The position numbers were made by a program, and so were the translations under genes. The notes under the pieces were generated by a model that saw only the letters and a list, made by a program, of their open reading frames with translations, searched no databases and was not told the origin of the DNA. 64,000 bases of DNA from Claveliimonas bilis (lineage in GTDB: Bacteria; Bacillota; Clostridia; Lachnospirales; Lachnospiraceae): the NCBI RefSeq assembly GCF_020892095.1, contig NZ_AP024845.1, positions 992,001 through 1,056,000 of the forward strand, given 5' to 3'. Below are positions 44,285 through 53,527 of the stretch, piece after piece (the first letter of the stretch is position 1; each line of letters begins with the position of its first letter).

Positions 44285-46159
44285 TCATGGCTTACTCTTT
44301 CTTCCACAACATTTCTTATATTTCTTTCCGCTCCCACATGGACATGGATCATTGGGATATATTTTTTTCTTCCCAAGTACAGTTTTTTCTCCTGGTCCTT
44401 CCGGCATAGACACAGTCGTAATCTCATCTGCATTGGATTCCAGATCAATATCCAGTCCCATCTCCTTTACTCTTTCCGCTTCGCTTTCAAGAATTTCTGC
44501 GGCGCTGCTGCTCATAGGCACAATCTTCGTACGCTGTCCTTCATGCAGTCGCCTTGGCATACGTTTTATCATTTCGTCAGGTGTCCATCCTCTATTGATG
44601 GGCATTCTTGTATGATTATTTACATCCGCCATAATAGAAACAAATTCTTTCACAGACTCTTCTGTCCGAAATGTCATTTCTTCTTCATCGAAAATTTCCA
44701 TAATATCTGACAAACTTTCTCCCATGCTGATCTTATTCCATATCACCGCCATAAGAGATTCCATATCATCCGAATCAATCTCCAGTTCCCGGATTAAGAC
44801 TTGCTTCAGACGGCAATAGTAGGGATCTGAAACAGGGTATCCATTTTCTGTATATTCCCAAACTTCTTCGGCTCCGGGAATATAAAATTCTTTTTTACCC
44901 TGGGCTTTTTCAATGTCCAAATATAAGTCATCTCTAAAAACTTCTTCAGGAATAATACGGTTATGTTTCAATACATAACGCTGTACTTCCCGCGGTATAT
45001 TGAAAAAAAACTCTTCAAACTCATTCCTTCCAACTTTGTGTTTCAGGCATTTCTCCAGCATTTTACAGACAACATTTACAGGCGCACATATATATATCAT
45101 TTCAGTCATCAACAGACAGTGATACGTCCAATATGTTCCCCGGCGTTTTTCCTGATATTCCGGCGTATTGATCAACTCATATACTCTCGCTGCTTCTCTG
45201 GGAACTTCTACATAATCATCACAATAGAACATCACATACATAAGATCATATAGCTTCTCTAATTTCTCCATTTCTGAAAAACCTGGGAAAAATCCATTTT
45301 CTTTTGAAAGCGCCTGCTCAAACGCCTGAATTTCAGAGTCGCTAAGTAGCATCATTCGTCTTGCCATAACATCTGGTTTCAATATTTCATCTCTGATTTT
45401 CTCTGACAGCTCGCTTTTATTTAAGGATTTATAACATGAAAGTCCCAAGTCATCTGCTATTTCAAGCAGCTCCTTTTTCGTTGTCCCAAGAAGAAACTCT
45501 TTGATATCTGGCTGCCTTGATTTTTCCTCTTCCTTTTTCTTCTTATGAAGCTGCATGATACCGTCTGCTATTTCCTGCAGAATAGATTCAGACGATTTCT
45601 TCTGCCTGCCTGTCCTGTCAATCGGATTTTCAGTACCAGTAAACCCATATTTCCATCTGATCAGCTCCCTCCTCAGATCTTCATAGCTTCTGTAATCTGC
45701 TGCTCCATAGGTGATAGGAAAGTACTTTTTCAATTTTTCATTTACATCGTTCATAGTTGACCATTCCCGAAACTCTGTGGAATCTTTCTGTTTTATGACG
45801 GACGGCCATGAACACTTATCCGGCAACCTTTTTTCAATCTCAACTCTGTACTGACTTCTATCTCCAGGACGAAAAGTAAACCAGGTATCTTGTTCCACCA
45901 GAGTATCGATAAATGTATCTGAAGCACACATATATCCATAATAGTACGCCGTAAGATGCGACTCCTCCTCCATCCATTCGTGCACGCGGACACCTGAATG
46001 ATAGAACTCATATTCATAATTCGGTGTCCATTGCGTTTCTATAATTTTCTGCAGAATCAGCGCAAGCTGTGCAAACGTGATCCCGGCCGGAATCAAACAG
46101 CGTCTCCATACTGGTGGCTTGGAATTTTTTAAAATTACTTTAATCTGATATGATTTCAT
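44285..46159 (-). CDS. pRiA4b ORF3-like protein with SEC-C zinc motif
   Basis: 624 residues, ATG 46159 behind GGGGGAG. N-terminus: YQIKVILKNSKPPVWRRCLIPAG and the TPNYEYEFYHSGVRV region match the plasmid pRiA4b ORF-3/IS1096 TnpR-like family. Around residue 220 a SAP/Rho_N-like helix pair occurs (LLGTTKKELLEIADDLGLS...LSEKIRDEIL). The middle is helical and unrecognised. The C-terminus NDPCPCGSGKKYKKCCG is a SEC-C zinc motif. This architecture is reported in several mobile and defence-rich loci. The gene is followed 12 bp upstream by a GIY-YIG gene in the same direction, so they form a likely operon. Confidence 0.82.
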   Translation of the reverse strand: MKSYQIKVILKNSKPPVWRRCLIPAGITFAQLALILQKIIETQWTPNYEYEFYHSGVRVHEWMEEESHLTAYYYGYMCASDTFIDTLVEQDTWFTFRPGDRSQYRVEIEKRLPDKCSWPSVIKQKDSTEFREWSTMNDVNEKLKKYFPITYGAADYRSYEDLRRELIRWKYGFTGTENPIDRTGRQKKSSESILQEIADGIMQLHKKKKEEEKSRQPDIKEFLLGTTKKELLEIADDLGLSCYKSLNKSELSEKIRDEILKPDVMARRMMLLSDSEIQAFEQALSKENGFFPGFSEMEKLEKLYDLMYVMFYCDDYVEVPREAARVYELINTPEYQEKRRGTYWTYHCLLMTEMIYICAPVNVVCKMLEKCLKHKVGRNEFEEFFFNIPREVQRYVLKHNRIIPEEVFRDDLYLDIEKAQGKKEFYIPGAEEVWEYTENGYPVSDPYYCRLKQVLIRELEIDSDDMESLMAVIWNKISMGESLSDIMEIFDEEEMTFRTEESVKEFVSIMADVNNHTRMPINRGWTPDEMIKRMPRRLHEGQRTKIVPMSSSAAEILESEAERVKEMGLDIDLESNADEITTVSMPEGPGEKTVLGKKKIYPNDPCPCGSGKKYKKCCGRKSKP

Positions 46160-46171
46160 GTCATCTCCCCC

Positions 46172-47077
46172 CTATTCTAAATCTCCATTTCCCTCCATCG
46201 CTTTCAATGTGATTCCAGCTTCATTTTTCCAGCTGGTCAGTCCATTTGCACTTTTTCCGATAACAAACATCGCTGCGTAAGACGGACTGTTAAAAAGAAC
46301 ATCTTCCTGCAAAACGAATGATTCATCTACACGTGCTTTCCGGCGGCGTTCTTTTATAACTGCCGGAATTGTATCGTCATCTGACGGTGAAATATGGCTG
46401 CCCTGCAAAACTACAAAACCCTCTGATGTCTGCATGCCGTTTGCTTCCACTTTTCCCACATTTTTTATGTTGCGCTCTAAATGAAGTCTGCCATCGCTAT
46501 CCGCTTTTCCGGATATTTCTCCTCCCTGTTCTGACGCGGGTTTTCTCAGAGGTTCAAATAATTTATGTCCAAGCGTGCCCATCACAACCTTTGCATTGTC
46601 GATAAACTCTTCCATTTCGCATTCTTTTTCTTCTGTAATATTGCCATGAGTAGGATCATTACCGTTTTTAACCTCATATCGGTTTGCGGCAAGCGCTAAA
46701 TTGCAAAATCTATTCTCAAGATAGCTGATTTCCGTCGGACCAAATGAATTATTTGATGTGGTGAAAACAATCGCTTCTGTCCAGTAATCTTTTTCGGGAT
46801 TCCGTTTATGTTCCTGCAGGCGGTTTAAAATACCTTCGCCGTTCTTTCTCGAACCAGCCTGGCCTATATACACAATTTCCTTCCCGGAATCATCAGATAT
46901 TCCAAAAAGGAAGTAAACACCGCTTTGCTTCAAGTCTTCCCTGTCCTTACATTTTTCAAGTTCTGTTCTTGGAATTTTATAGGCAACCCCTGTCCAGTTT
47001 GCAAGTGTACATTTAATCCTTCCGGTTGCTTCTCCGTCCATTAAAAATAAATTTATACTTTTCCCCCGTGATTTCAT
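46172..47077 (-). CDS. GIY-YIG nuclease-like protein with DUF4357
   Basis: 301 residues from ATG 47077 behind AAGGAGGAG. The GIY-YIG core has SGVYFLFGISDDSGKEIVYIGQAGSRKNG, then LNRLQEHKRN (Arg, metal-binding region) and TEISYLENRFCNLALAANRYEV (conserved Glu). The C-terminus (SYAAMFVIGKSANGLTSWKNEAGITLKAM) is a DUF4357 domain. It should be a DNA-cutting enzyme or a sensor. It follows the LEM-3-like GIY-YIG gene by 107 bp and precedes the SEC-C gene. Confidence 0.85.
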   Translation of the reverse strand: MKSRGKSINLFLMDGEATGRIKCTLANWTGVAYKIPRTELEKCKDREDLKQSGVYFLFGISDDSGKEIVYIGQAGSRKNGEGILNRLQEHKRNPEKDYWTEAIVFTTSNNSFGPTEISYLENRFCNLALAANRYEVKNGNDPTHGNITEEKECEMEEFIDNAKVVMGTLGHKLFEPLRKPASEQGGEISGKADSDGRLHLERNIKNVGKVEANGMQTSEGFVVLQGSHISPSDDDTIPAVIKERRRKARVDESFVLQEDVLFNSPSYAAMFVIGKSANGLTSWKNEAGITLKAMEGNGDLE

Positions 47078-47184
47078 ACCCGCTCCTCCTTGCTTCCTGT
47101 TTTTATACCTGTACTCTTCTACAACTTTCCACTCGCCAATTAGTTTCCAATAGAACATTGCCCTATTTTATAAAATCAACTTGA

Positions 47185-47982
47185 TTAATCAATTGGATTC
47201 AAATACGTAATAGGATTCTGCGCCCTTTGATTAAGTTTTAAGGCTGCAATAGATTTATACAAGTAAAACTTCTCTGCTTCATCCAGCGGAGCATTTTTCT
47301 CAAAGCCTTCGTCCACAAAAAATATCCTATTCTCCATTTTTGAATCCAACTCTATATCCTGTCTTGGGAGTTTATTTATGGCCTCCTTACAAACATACCA
47401 GTGTGTCGGTTTATATACAGCAACTATAAGAGACTTATAAACACCAAATACATACTCTACCGTTTGCACTCTATTTAAAGAAGCTTTCCAAACACCACGC
47501 ACTAAATCATAAAGAGTGTTCTTATCAATATCCCTTTTATATAGCTTATTTATCTTAATTACTAAAATCCTATGTTTAATATCCGATTCTTGTAGCTCTA
47601 CTGCTCCATATATTTTCTCAAAATCTTCTACAGATAAGGCTTCTGAAGAATGATGTCCCGCAACAATATTAGTAAGCCCAATATTATTTACATAATTAAA
47701 AGTATTTATAAGCGCAGCCTCTGCAGCAAAAGCCTCTGATTCTGTTAAATTTGAACTGATAATTATTTTCTCAACTTCCAAACCTGCATATTTTATCTCA
47801 GCAATCGTTTTTAGTTTCAATTTTTCACTATCAGGATTCTCCTTCCCTTCTCGTTCATGTTCAAAAACTCGATTTCCACTCCCTTTACCTATATAAAAAA
47901 TCTGTTTGTTTCTAGGATCAATCAATCCATATACGTAGTAGTCTCCCAAAGACAACAAACTCTTCTCTGAAAATCTCTCCAT
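47185..47982 (-). CDS. LEM-3-like GIY-YIG protein
   Basis: 265 residues, ATG 47982 behind AGAAAGGAAG. The GIY-YIG domain is of the LEM-3 type: YYVYGLIDPRNKQIFYIGKGSGNRVFEHEREG, then AEAALINTFNYVNNIGLTNI. The C-terminal part (VRGVWKASLNRVQTVEYVFGVYKS) is not recognised. The gene is clearly more AT-rich than the core genes around it. The domain is a DNA-cleaving module also found in the eukaryotic ANKLE1/LEM-3 protein. It is 36 bp downstream of the 414-aa gene. Confidence 0.82.
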   Translation of the reverse strand: MERFSEKSLLSLGDYYVYGLIDPRNKQIFYIGKGSGNRVFEHEREGKENPDSEKLKLKTIAEIKYAGLEVEKIIISSNLTESEAFAAEAALINTFNYVNNIGLTNIVAGHHSSEALSVEDFEKIYGAVELQESDIKHRILVIKINKLYKRDIDKNTLYDLVRGVWKASLNRVQTVEYVFGVYKSLIVAVYKPTHWYVCKEAINKLPRQDIELDSKMENRIFFVDEGFEKNAPLDEAEKFYLYKSIAALKLNQRAQNPITYLNPID

Positions 47983-48018
47983 ATCTGCTTCCTTTCTTAT
48001 TGAACCAAGAAGTCGTCA

Positions 48019-49263
48019 TTATCTTTCCACAAGATATATTCTCTCGTTATCAAAACAAATTAAATCAGTATGATTGTAAATTCTATTTATTTCTTCAAAT
48101 CTTTTTACAATAATTTCTGTACCTGCATCACTCATTAACTCAAATCTCTTCGACGCTTTCTTCTTCATATCCTGGCTTGTCTGTTTCAAATGCGCTCCGC
48201 TTTCTACAAGCCATTCATCAACTGCCCCTTCCTTAATCAAAGGAATATTTCCTATGAAGTTACCAATTAATTTCCCAGCCGTTCCAATTCCATTAACTGC
48301 ATTTGCTTCAATAGCACCTCCTGCTATCTTATTAATATAACTTGCCAGAAGCGTATAAGTCTGCCTGTACTCCTCAGAATATTTTTCAACAGCTCCTTTC
48401 ACTTGTAAAATGTATTCTTCATGAAAATTACCCAGTAACATTACTTCCAAAAATGCAGCCAAAGAATAAATATATACCGAAAGCCTATAATATTTAAACT
48501 TCTTTTCCAAATTCTTCTCTGTTGATGTGACTGTTTTATTTCTCACCAATAATTGTTTTGATTTCATAGTTTCTACAGTCTGTTTCTGATAAAAAATAAT
48601 ATTCTTTTCTGCAGTCCTCTTAATATCTAATACTAGCTTGTGATGACTAGATACATACTGTTCCTTATCCCAGTTAAACTTATATTCTTGGATAATAGTA
48701 ATCAAAGTTTTAAGATCTGCCTCAATTTGTGCTTCTTTATCCTGCTCAAGAAAAGACAATATCTGATGTTCCATATCGATGATTTCACCTAACTGTCGCT
48801 CTATAGAGTACAACGCAACAGCCATCATCATTGTTGCAGGATTAATCGGCATTACTGTTTGCGTAGTAACAGATGGTGAGTTGGCCTGTACAAGTTGTGC
48901 AAATTTGGATGAACCGTCAGCCGTTTTAAATGCTCCCCAAAAATTCCCATTTTTTGCAACTTTTAATGTATCGCCTGCAGCAGCATTGGCAAGTCGATAC
49001 AATCCACTTACCTCCACAGATGTAGTCTGGGTCACAGTCCGTAGTGCTGGCATAAGCGCTGATACGGCACTACCCAAAGTAGCAAGTTCTCCAATTGGCA
49101 TACTAATAGAATTATTTTCTATCCATTCAATATCTGTTTCCCGCAGCATTGTATCTGCGACAGATACTAAGCTGTTCTCTCCTTGCTGAACTAAGGTTAT
49201 ATCCTTCTTTACAGATTCACTCTTTTCTTCGTTATCCTTCTTAAATCTAGCAAACATTCCCAT
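48019..49263 (-). CDS. 414-aa helical protein, first gene of the GIY-YIG cluster
   Basis: Starts at ATG 49263 behind AGGAGGAATAGG (a longer frame from 49341 has no ribosome site). The protein is mostly helical: a Gly/Ala-rich region (ALMPALRTVTQTTSVEVSGLY), a coiled coil (IERQLGEIIDMEHQILSFLEQDKEAQIEADL), a long helix (TVETMKSKQLLVRNKTVTSTEKNLEKKF), a helix-gly-helix patch IGTAGKLIGNFIGNIPLIKEG and the end DLICFDNERIYLVER. The last patch resembles the glycine-rich hairpins of pore-forming proteins, but this is weak. I do not recognise the family. It is AT-rich and heads the cluster, as sensors or effectors of defence systems often do. Confidence 0.7.
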   Translation of the reverse strand: MGMFARFKKDNEEKSESVKKDITLVQQGENSLVSVADTMLRETDIEWIENNSISMPIGELATLGSAVSALMPALRTVTQTTSVEVSGLYRLANAAAGDTLKVAKNGNFWGAFKTADGSSKFAQLVQANSPSVTTQTVMPINPATMMMAVALYSIERQLGEIIDMEHQILSFLEQDKEAQIEADLKTLITIIQEYKFNWDKEQYVSSHHKLVLDIKRTAEKNIIFYQKQTVETMKSKQLLVRNKTVTSTEKNLEKKFKYYRLSVYIYSLAAFLEVMLLGNFHEEYILQVKGAVEKYSEEYRQTYTLLASYINKIAGGAIEANAVNGIGTAGKLIGNFIGNIPLIKEGAVDEWLVESGAHLKQTSQDMKKKASKRFELMSDAGTEIIVKRFEEINRIYNHTDLICFDNERIYLVER

Positions 49264-49457
49264 ATACCTATTCCTCCTATTTTCTATCCCAGCTACATAT
49301 TCAATTATATATCTCCCCAATATAACGAAATATGAAAGCAAACAGGTATCTTGCCTTTAACGAAGATTCTATCATTCTCCCTCTCTGAAATGTTCTCTAT
49401 CATTTTCAAACTTCCGAATTTCGTTTACCCCAAATCTCTTTTTATAACTTTTACCTT

Positions 49458-50303
49458 CTAAAGACTTTTCGATTCCACGGATCTTTTTTTACCTCCCGGC
49501 ATTTTAGAAGAAATCCGTTTCGGCAGGTCCTTAGGTGCATTGATCTGTATTCCAAACAACATACGAATGATCCAAAACGCAAATAGCAGCACAAGAATCG
49601 GTATCAGGCAGGAGGTTACCATCATGACAGCAATGGCTTCGATAAAACGATTCAAAAGCTCTTCCCCCTTTTCCAATAATCCTGATATTCCGCCTTTGAT
49701 CTTTGAGATAGCCTGGTCGAGTATGTTGCCTTCAGAATCTGAATTTTCATTTATCTCATCCGTAAGATCTTCCGCCTCCTTCATCGTTGCTTCCACTGTT
49801 GAGTCATATGTTTGTTCTATGACGGAAGAAACATTCATACTAAAGGGAATGATCAGGTATATAACAAGACCAAAGACCGCGATCTTAGTAGCCAATACTT
49901 TTAAGAAATTCTTATTTGCGCATAGTCCTGCTATTAACAGGACGCACGCCACCGGAATCAGTATGGTAAATGCGGCATAGCCGGTAATGGTAACCAGGTA
50001 TTTTTCCAGAAAGATAACCATAAGAATAATCAAAAAGTATGATGTTAAGTCTGCCAGTTTGTTCGCCACCGGCGTGGTTGCGTCCCCCGGAATTGCTGCA
50101 AGGGCCGTCGATGCTGCCGCCGATGTTGCCGTCAGTTTCAGAACATCTTCTTTCTTTTCATCTAATGATTCCAGCGTTTCCGTGTGGTTCGCCGGATCAC
50201 TTGCTGCTTTTGAGATAACGGTCATGGAAAGGACCAGCACCACTAATATCACCAGCACCATCGCTATTTTCTTCATATTACTGTTTGTCATTTTCTTTAT
50301 CAC
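49458..50303 (-). CDS. Hypothetical membrane protein with signal peptide
   Basis: 281 residues from GTG 50303 behind AAAGGAGAGAG. The signal-like helix (IAMVLVILVVLVLSMTVISKA) is followed by a soluble stretch and TM helices (YFLIILMVIFLEKYLV; AAFTILIPVACVLLIAGLC; LATKIAVFGLVIYLIIPFS). A soluble helical section comes next, then two helices (AVMMVTSCLIPILVLLFAFWIIRM), ending in the basic tail KKRSVESKSL. I do not recognise the family. It sits alone between the AT-rich cluster and a GC-rich noncoding stretch. Confidence 0.7.
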   Translation of the reverse strand: MIKKMTNSNMKKIAMVLVILVVLVLSMTVISKAASDPANHTETLESLDEKKEDVLKLTATSAAASTALAAIPGDATTPVANKLADLTSYFLIILMVIFLEKYLVTITGYAAFTILIPVACVLLIAGLCANKNFLKVLATKIAVFGLVIYLIIPFSMNVSSVIEQTYDSTVEATMKEAEDLTDEINENSDSEGNILDQAISKIKGGISGLLEKGEELLNRFIEAIAVMMVTSCLIPILVLLFAFWIIRMLFGIQINAPKDLPKRISSKMPGGKKRSVESKSL

Positions 50304-50481
50304 TTTACTCTCTCCTTTATCCTTCGTCCGTCTCATAAATTCCTCTTATCCGTCCGGACAAATATTGTATTATTTCGTCATTTCAACTATTCCTTCACAT
50401 ACAGACAGTATACAATAAAATCGACAAAAAAAGGCACTAAATTACAATTTATCTTTTCTTTCCGATGGGATAGGGAAAGAT

Positions 50482-50645
50482 TCCTTCCCTTCCCCTCCCT
50501 GCTCACCGCGATACCTCGCTCAGCTCGCGGCATTGCCGCTCGATGAGCGTTGCCCGGCGGATGCCCGCCCGTGTAAGCACGGCGGTCGCCCTCCGGGCGT
50601 ATCGCGCAAAAAACGGACGTATCAATTCTCACGATACGCCCGTCT
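50482..50645. other. GC-rich, inverted-repeat-filled noncoding stretch
   Basis: The 323 bp between 50337 and 50659 have no supportable gene. From 50500 on the DNA turns GC-rich: CGCGATAC (50507-50514) pairs with GTATCGCG (50599-50606), and GGGCGTATCG (50595-50604) with CGATACGCCC (50632-50641). This is unlike the AT-rich DNA around it and could be a repeat element or structured RNA. Confidence 0.5.
50608..50641 (-). terminator. Terminator of the FKBP-lipoprotein gene
   Basis: Minus strand GGGCGTATC (50641-50633) pairs with GATACGTCC (50623-50615) with one wobble, followed by T6 (50613-50608). Confidence 0.72.
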
Positions 50646-50659
50646 TCTTCTACTTTTGA

Positions 50660-51709
50660 TTACTCGGCTGATTCATTGACAACCTGTATACAGTTGTCGG
50701 CCAGCCATTCTTTTACTTTATTCTGAAGCACAATGTTCTTCAGTTCATCCTCGCTGGCTGATTCCTTCATGGTATCAACATCCGGATATCCGTATTCTTC
50801 TGCCAGCTTCTTAAATTCCTCTTCATATTCTTTGTCTGTCAGCGTCAGTTTTTCTTTCTCTGCAATAGCCTGTGCAAGATATTTCTGTTTTACACTGCTC
50901 TCTGCCGCGTCACTGACCTGTTTTTCAAAGTCTTCTACTTCCATACCCTGGCTGGTAATATAGTCCTCGTATTCCATGCCGTATGCTTCTGCAAGGCTCT
51001 TGTAGTTATTGATGATCTGCTCTTCTGTCTCTTTAACCTCATCTTCCGGATAGCTGATCACTTCCGCCTTTTCAACCACTGCATCCCACGCTTCACTCTC
51101 CAGGTCATACTGGTAGTTATCTTCCGCGCTGTCCTCAAGGAGCTTCTTTACTTCTTCTTTGTATTCATCTACTGTCTTGGACTCTTCCGAAACAGTTTGT
51201 ACAAACTCATCTGTCAATTCCGGCATACGCATAACGGAATTGACTGTGATCGTAAATGTAACAGGTTTTCCGGCATATTCCGGCTTATTCTCATAGGGAT
51301 CCGGGAACTGACCGTTCCAGTCGTAAGTTTCCCCTGCTTTATGGCCGATGATGCTGTCTTCGAATCCATCAATAAAACTTCCTGATCCGATGGTAACTTC
51401 CTGACCCTGGGCAGAACCTCCGTCAAACTCCTGGCCATCCATTTTTCCTACAAAATCAATATTGACAGTATCTCCGTCTTCTGCTGCAGCGCCTTCTGCT
51501 TCTGCCATATTCTGCTGACGCACAGCCTGAATATAGTTGTCTACATCCTCGTCGCTTACTTCCTGCTTATCTTCTACCTTGTCCACTTCAATTCCTTTAT
51601 ATCCGCCCACTTTTACATAATCATTGGACGCCTGATTTCCGCCGCAGCCTCCCAGCATTGCAGAACATGCAAGAAGTCCGGCAAATAATACAACTGCTTT
51701 CTTTTTCAT
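50660..51709 (-). CDS. Secreted trigger-factor-like peptidyl-prolyl isomerase (lipoprotein)
   Basis: 349 residues from ATG 51709 behind AGAGGTG. The lipoprotein signal has lipobox LGGC. The middle carries an FKBP-type PPIase (DTVNIDFVGKMDGQEFDGGSAQG, IGSGSFIDGFEDSIIGHKAGE), followed by a helical region like the C-terminal domain of trigger factor (VDEYKEEVKKLLEDSAEDN; KQKYLAQAIAEKEKLTLTDKEYEEEFKKLAEEYG). The cytoplasmic trigger factor lacks such a signal, so this is an extracytoplasmic folding helper. It has its own transcript with a strong terminator. Related proteins are common in Lachnospiraceae. Confidence 0.88.
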   Translation of the reverse strand: MKKKAVVLFAGLLACSAMLGGCGGNQASNDYVKVGGYKGIEVDKVEDKQEVSDEDVDNYIQAVRQQNMAEAEGAAAEDGDTVNIDFVGKMDGQEFDGGSAQGQEVTIGSGSFIDGFEDSIIGHKAGETYDWNGQFPDPYENKPEYAGKPVTFTITVNSVMRMPELTDEFVQTVSEESKTVDEYKEEVKKLLEDSAEDNYQYDLESEAWDAVVEKAEVISYPEDEVKETEEQIINNYKSLAEAYGMEYEDYITSQGMEVEDFEKQVSDAAESSVKQKYLAQAIAEKEKLTLTDKEYEEEFKKLAEEYGYPDVDTMKESASEDELKNIVLQNKVKEWLADNCIQVVNESAE

Positions 51710-51840
51710 ATTCACACCTCTGTTTTATCTCATAATTTCGCCTGTTTTTTCATCATAGCACATCTGTCCATGAAAGAAAACCCTTTTCCCCAACTCTCTT
51801 TTTTGACTCCCTTTTTTCTGCATTTCCAAATCCGCTTTTT

Positions 51841-53316
51841 CTATAAAAGCGGTGACAGAAGACGGCAGAACTGTTCCTTGAATCGTATATAAAGGCTTCT
51901 TGCCTTGTATTTCTTTCTTGTGATCAGCGTACAGTAAGGAATATCATTTTCAAAAGCTTCCTGCAGTTTTATTGTTGTCCTGGCGCTGTATATCGTGGCA
52001 TTTACTTCAAAGTTCAGACTGAAGCTGCGGATGTCCATATTTGCAGTCCCCATGCAGGTAACAAGTCCATCTACGCACATACATTTGGAATGCAGAAATC
52101 CTCTGTCGTAGGTATAGCATCTGGCCCCCGCTTCCACCATATCCCCCATATAGGAATAAGTCGCCCAATAAACAAAAGGATGGTCCGGTTTACAGGGGAT
52201 CATGATCCTTACATCAATACCGGATTTGGCCGCAATCTTCAGGGATTCCAGAATAGCGTCATCCGGAATGAAATAGGGCGTTTGAATATAAATGCTCTTC
52301 TTTGCCAGATGGATCAATCTAAGGTAATTGTTCCGGATAACCTGGCTTTTGGAGTCCGGACCGCTGGATATGATCTGCACCGGATCCCGCCCGCTGCGTA
52401 TATAAGTGGGGATTTCAAAAATCCGGTCTTCCAGAAACAGATTTTCCCGAGCCGCGTAATTCCAGTCCAGAACAAATCTCACAGCCAGCGAGGTGACTGC
52501 CGATCCTTCTATACAAATATGCGTATCCCTCCAGTAGCCGAATTTCTTATCCTTTCCAATGTACTCTCTTCCGATATTAAAACCGCCTACAAATCCGATC
52601 CGCCCATCGATCACCACAATCTTCCTGTGGTTCCGGTAATTGATCCTAAGCTGCAGATTTCCCAGGATAGCCGGGAAAAACTCTGCCACCTGTATGCCGG
52701 CGTTTTCCAGTCTTACCCAGTCGCTGTTGCGCATAGTTCGGCATCCCATGCTGTCAAAGAGAACGCGCACTTCCACACCCTGTCTCGCTTTCCTTATCAG
52801 CACTTCTTCTATTTCCTGCCAAAGTTCATCATTCTTAATGATATAGTACTGCAGATGGATATAATTTCTGGCATGTTCCATCTCATTTAAAAGTGCCTGA
52901 AATTTTTCCTTTCCATCTGTATAGATCTGTATATCATTATTGTCGGTAAGCACTGCCTCCGCCTCGTTCAGATTGTAAAGGATCAGATGTTTGAATCGTT
53001 CCTGCTCCGGATCTCTAAGCCTTAGTTTCTTTCGATAGATTGACTCTTCCTGCCTTCGGATCGTATATTTTACTTCCCCTTCGATCTCCTTCATCTTAAA
53101 CATTCTGTCTTTTCGGAAGTTCTGTCCCAGAAGCAAATACAGACCGAAGCCCAGAACCGGAATAAAATACAGGATCAGAAGCCACGCCCACACTGTCATC
53201 GGATTTTTTCTCTGAAAAAATATGATCAGGATAGAAAGAAATATATTGATAAAAAGCAGATGGTCCATAATCCACCAGAAACCCATCTGCGCTCCGTCCC
53301 CAATAAGTTCCAGCAT
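51841..53316 (-). CDS. cls: Cardiolipin synthase
   Basis: 491 residues. Two N-terminal TM helices (INIFLSILIIFFQ; VWAWLLILYFIPVLGFGLYLLLG) anchor it. The phospholipase-D repeats have the HKD-type motifs RNHRKIVVIDGRIGFVGGFN and FLHSKCMCVDGLVTCMGTANMD, each with H-x-K-x(4)-D. It joins two phosphatidylglycerols into cardiolipin. ATG 53316 follows a GGAGAGGAG site. It has a near-consensus promoter. Confidence 0.95.
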   Translation of the reverse strand: MLELIGDGAQMGFWWIMDHLLFINIFLSILIIFFQRKNPMTVWAWLLILYFIPVLGFGLYLLLGQNFRKDRMFKMKEIEGEVKYTIRRQEESIYRKKLRLRDPEQERFKHLILYNLNEAEAVLTDNNDIQIYTDGKEKFQALLNEMEHARNYIHLQYYIIKNDELWQEIEEVLIRKARQGVEVRVLFDSMGCRTMRNSDWVRLENAGIQVAEFFPAILGNLQLRINYRNHRKIVVIDGRIGFVGGFNIGREYIGKDKKFGYWRDTHICIEGSAVTSLAVRFVLDWNYAARENLFLEDRIFEIPTYIRSGRDPVQIISSGPDSKSQVIRNNYLRLIHLAKKSIYIQTPYFIPDDAILESLKIAAKSGIDVRIMIPCKPDHPFVYWATYSYMGDMVEAGARCYTYDRGFLHSKCMCVDGLVTCMGTANMDIRSFSLNFEVNATIYSARTTIKLQEAFENDIPYCTLITRKKYKARSLYIRFKEQFCRLLSPLL

Positions 53317-53385
53317 TTTTCTCCTCTCCTTACATAACTATAATAAATACCGGAAGCAAAATTTACTTCCTCCTGTGATTCCTCT

Positions 53386-53414
53386 ATTATAATCAGAACT
53401 CTTTTTGTTTACAA
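53386..53414 (-). promoter_or_regulatory. Promoter of cls
   Basis: Minus strand TTGTAA (53414-53409), a 17-bp spacer and TATAAT (53391-53386). Confidence 0.7.
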
Positions 53415-53460
53415 GCTCTTTTCGCTTTATGGACTTTTCACTTTATGACATCTTTTTCAC

Positions 53461-53489
53461 TTGCGCTCTTTCTGAAACAATGCTACAAT
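53461..53489 (+). promoter_or_regulatory. Promoter of the 53528 gene
   Basis: TTGCGC (53461-53466), a 17-bp spacer and TACAAT (53484-53489), 39 bp before the GTG start. Together with the cls promoter it gives a divergent pair. Confidence 0.65.
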
Positions 53490-53527
53490 AAAATTTGCGA
53501 AAATACTTAAGATTGAGGAGGTTCCCC

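Noticed and set aside
50387-50632. 81-aa open frame on the minus strand
   Set aside because: It spans the GC-rich inverted repeats and the terminator, with no ribosome site or recognisable protein.
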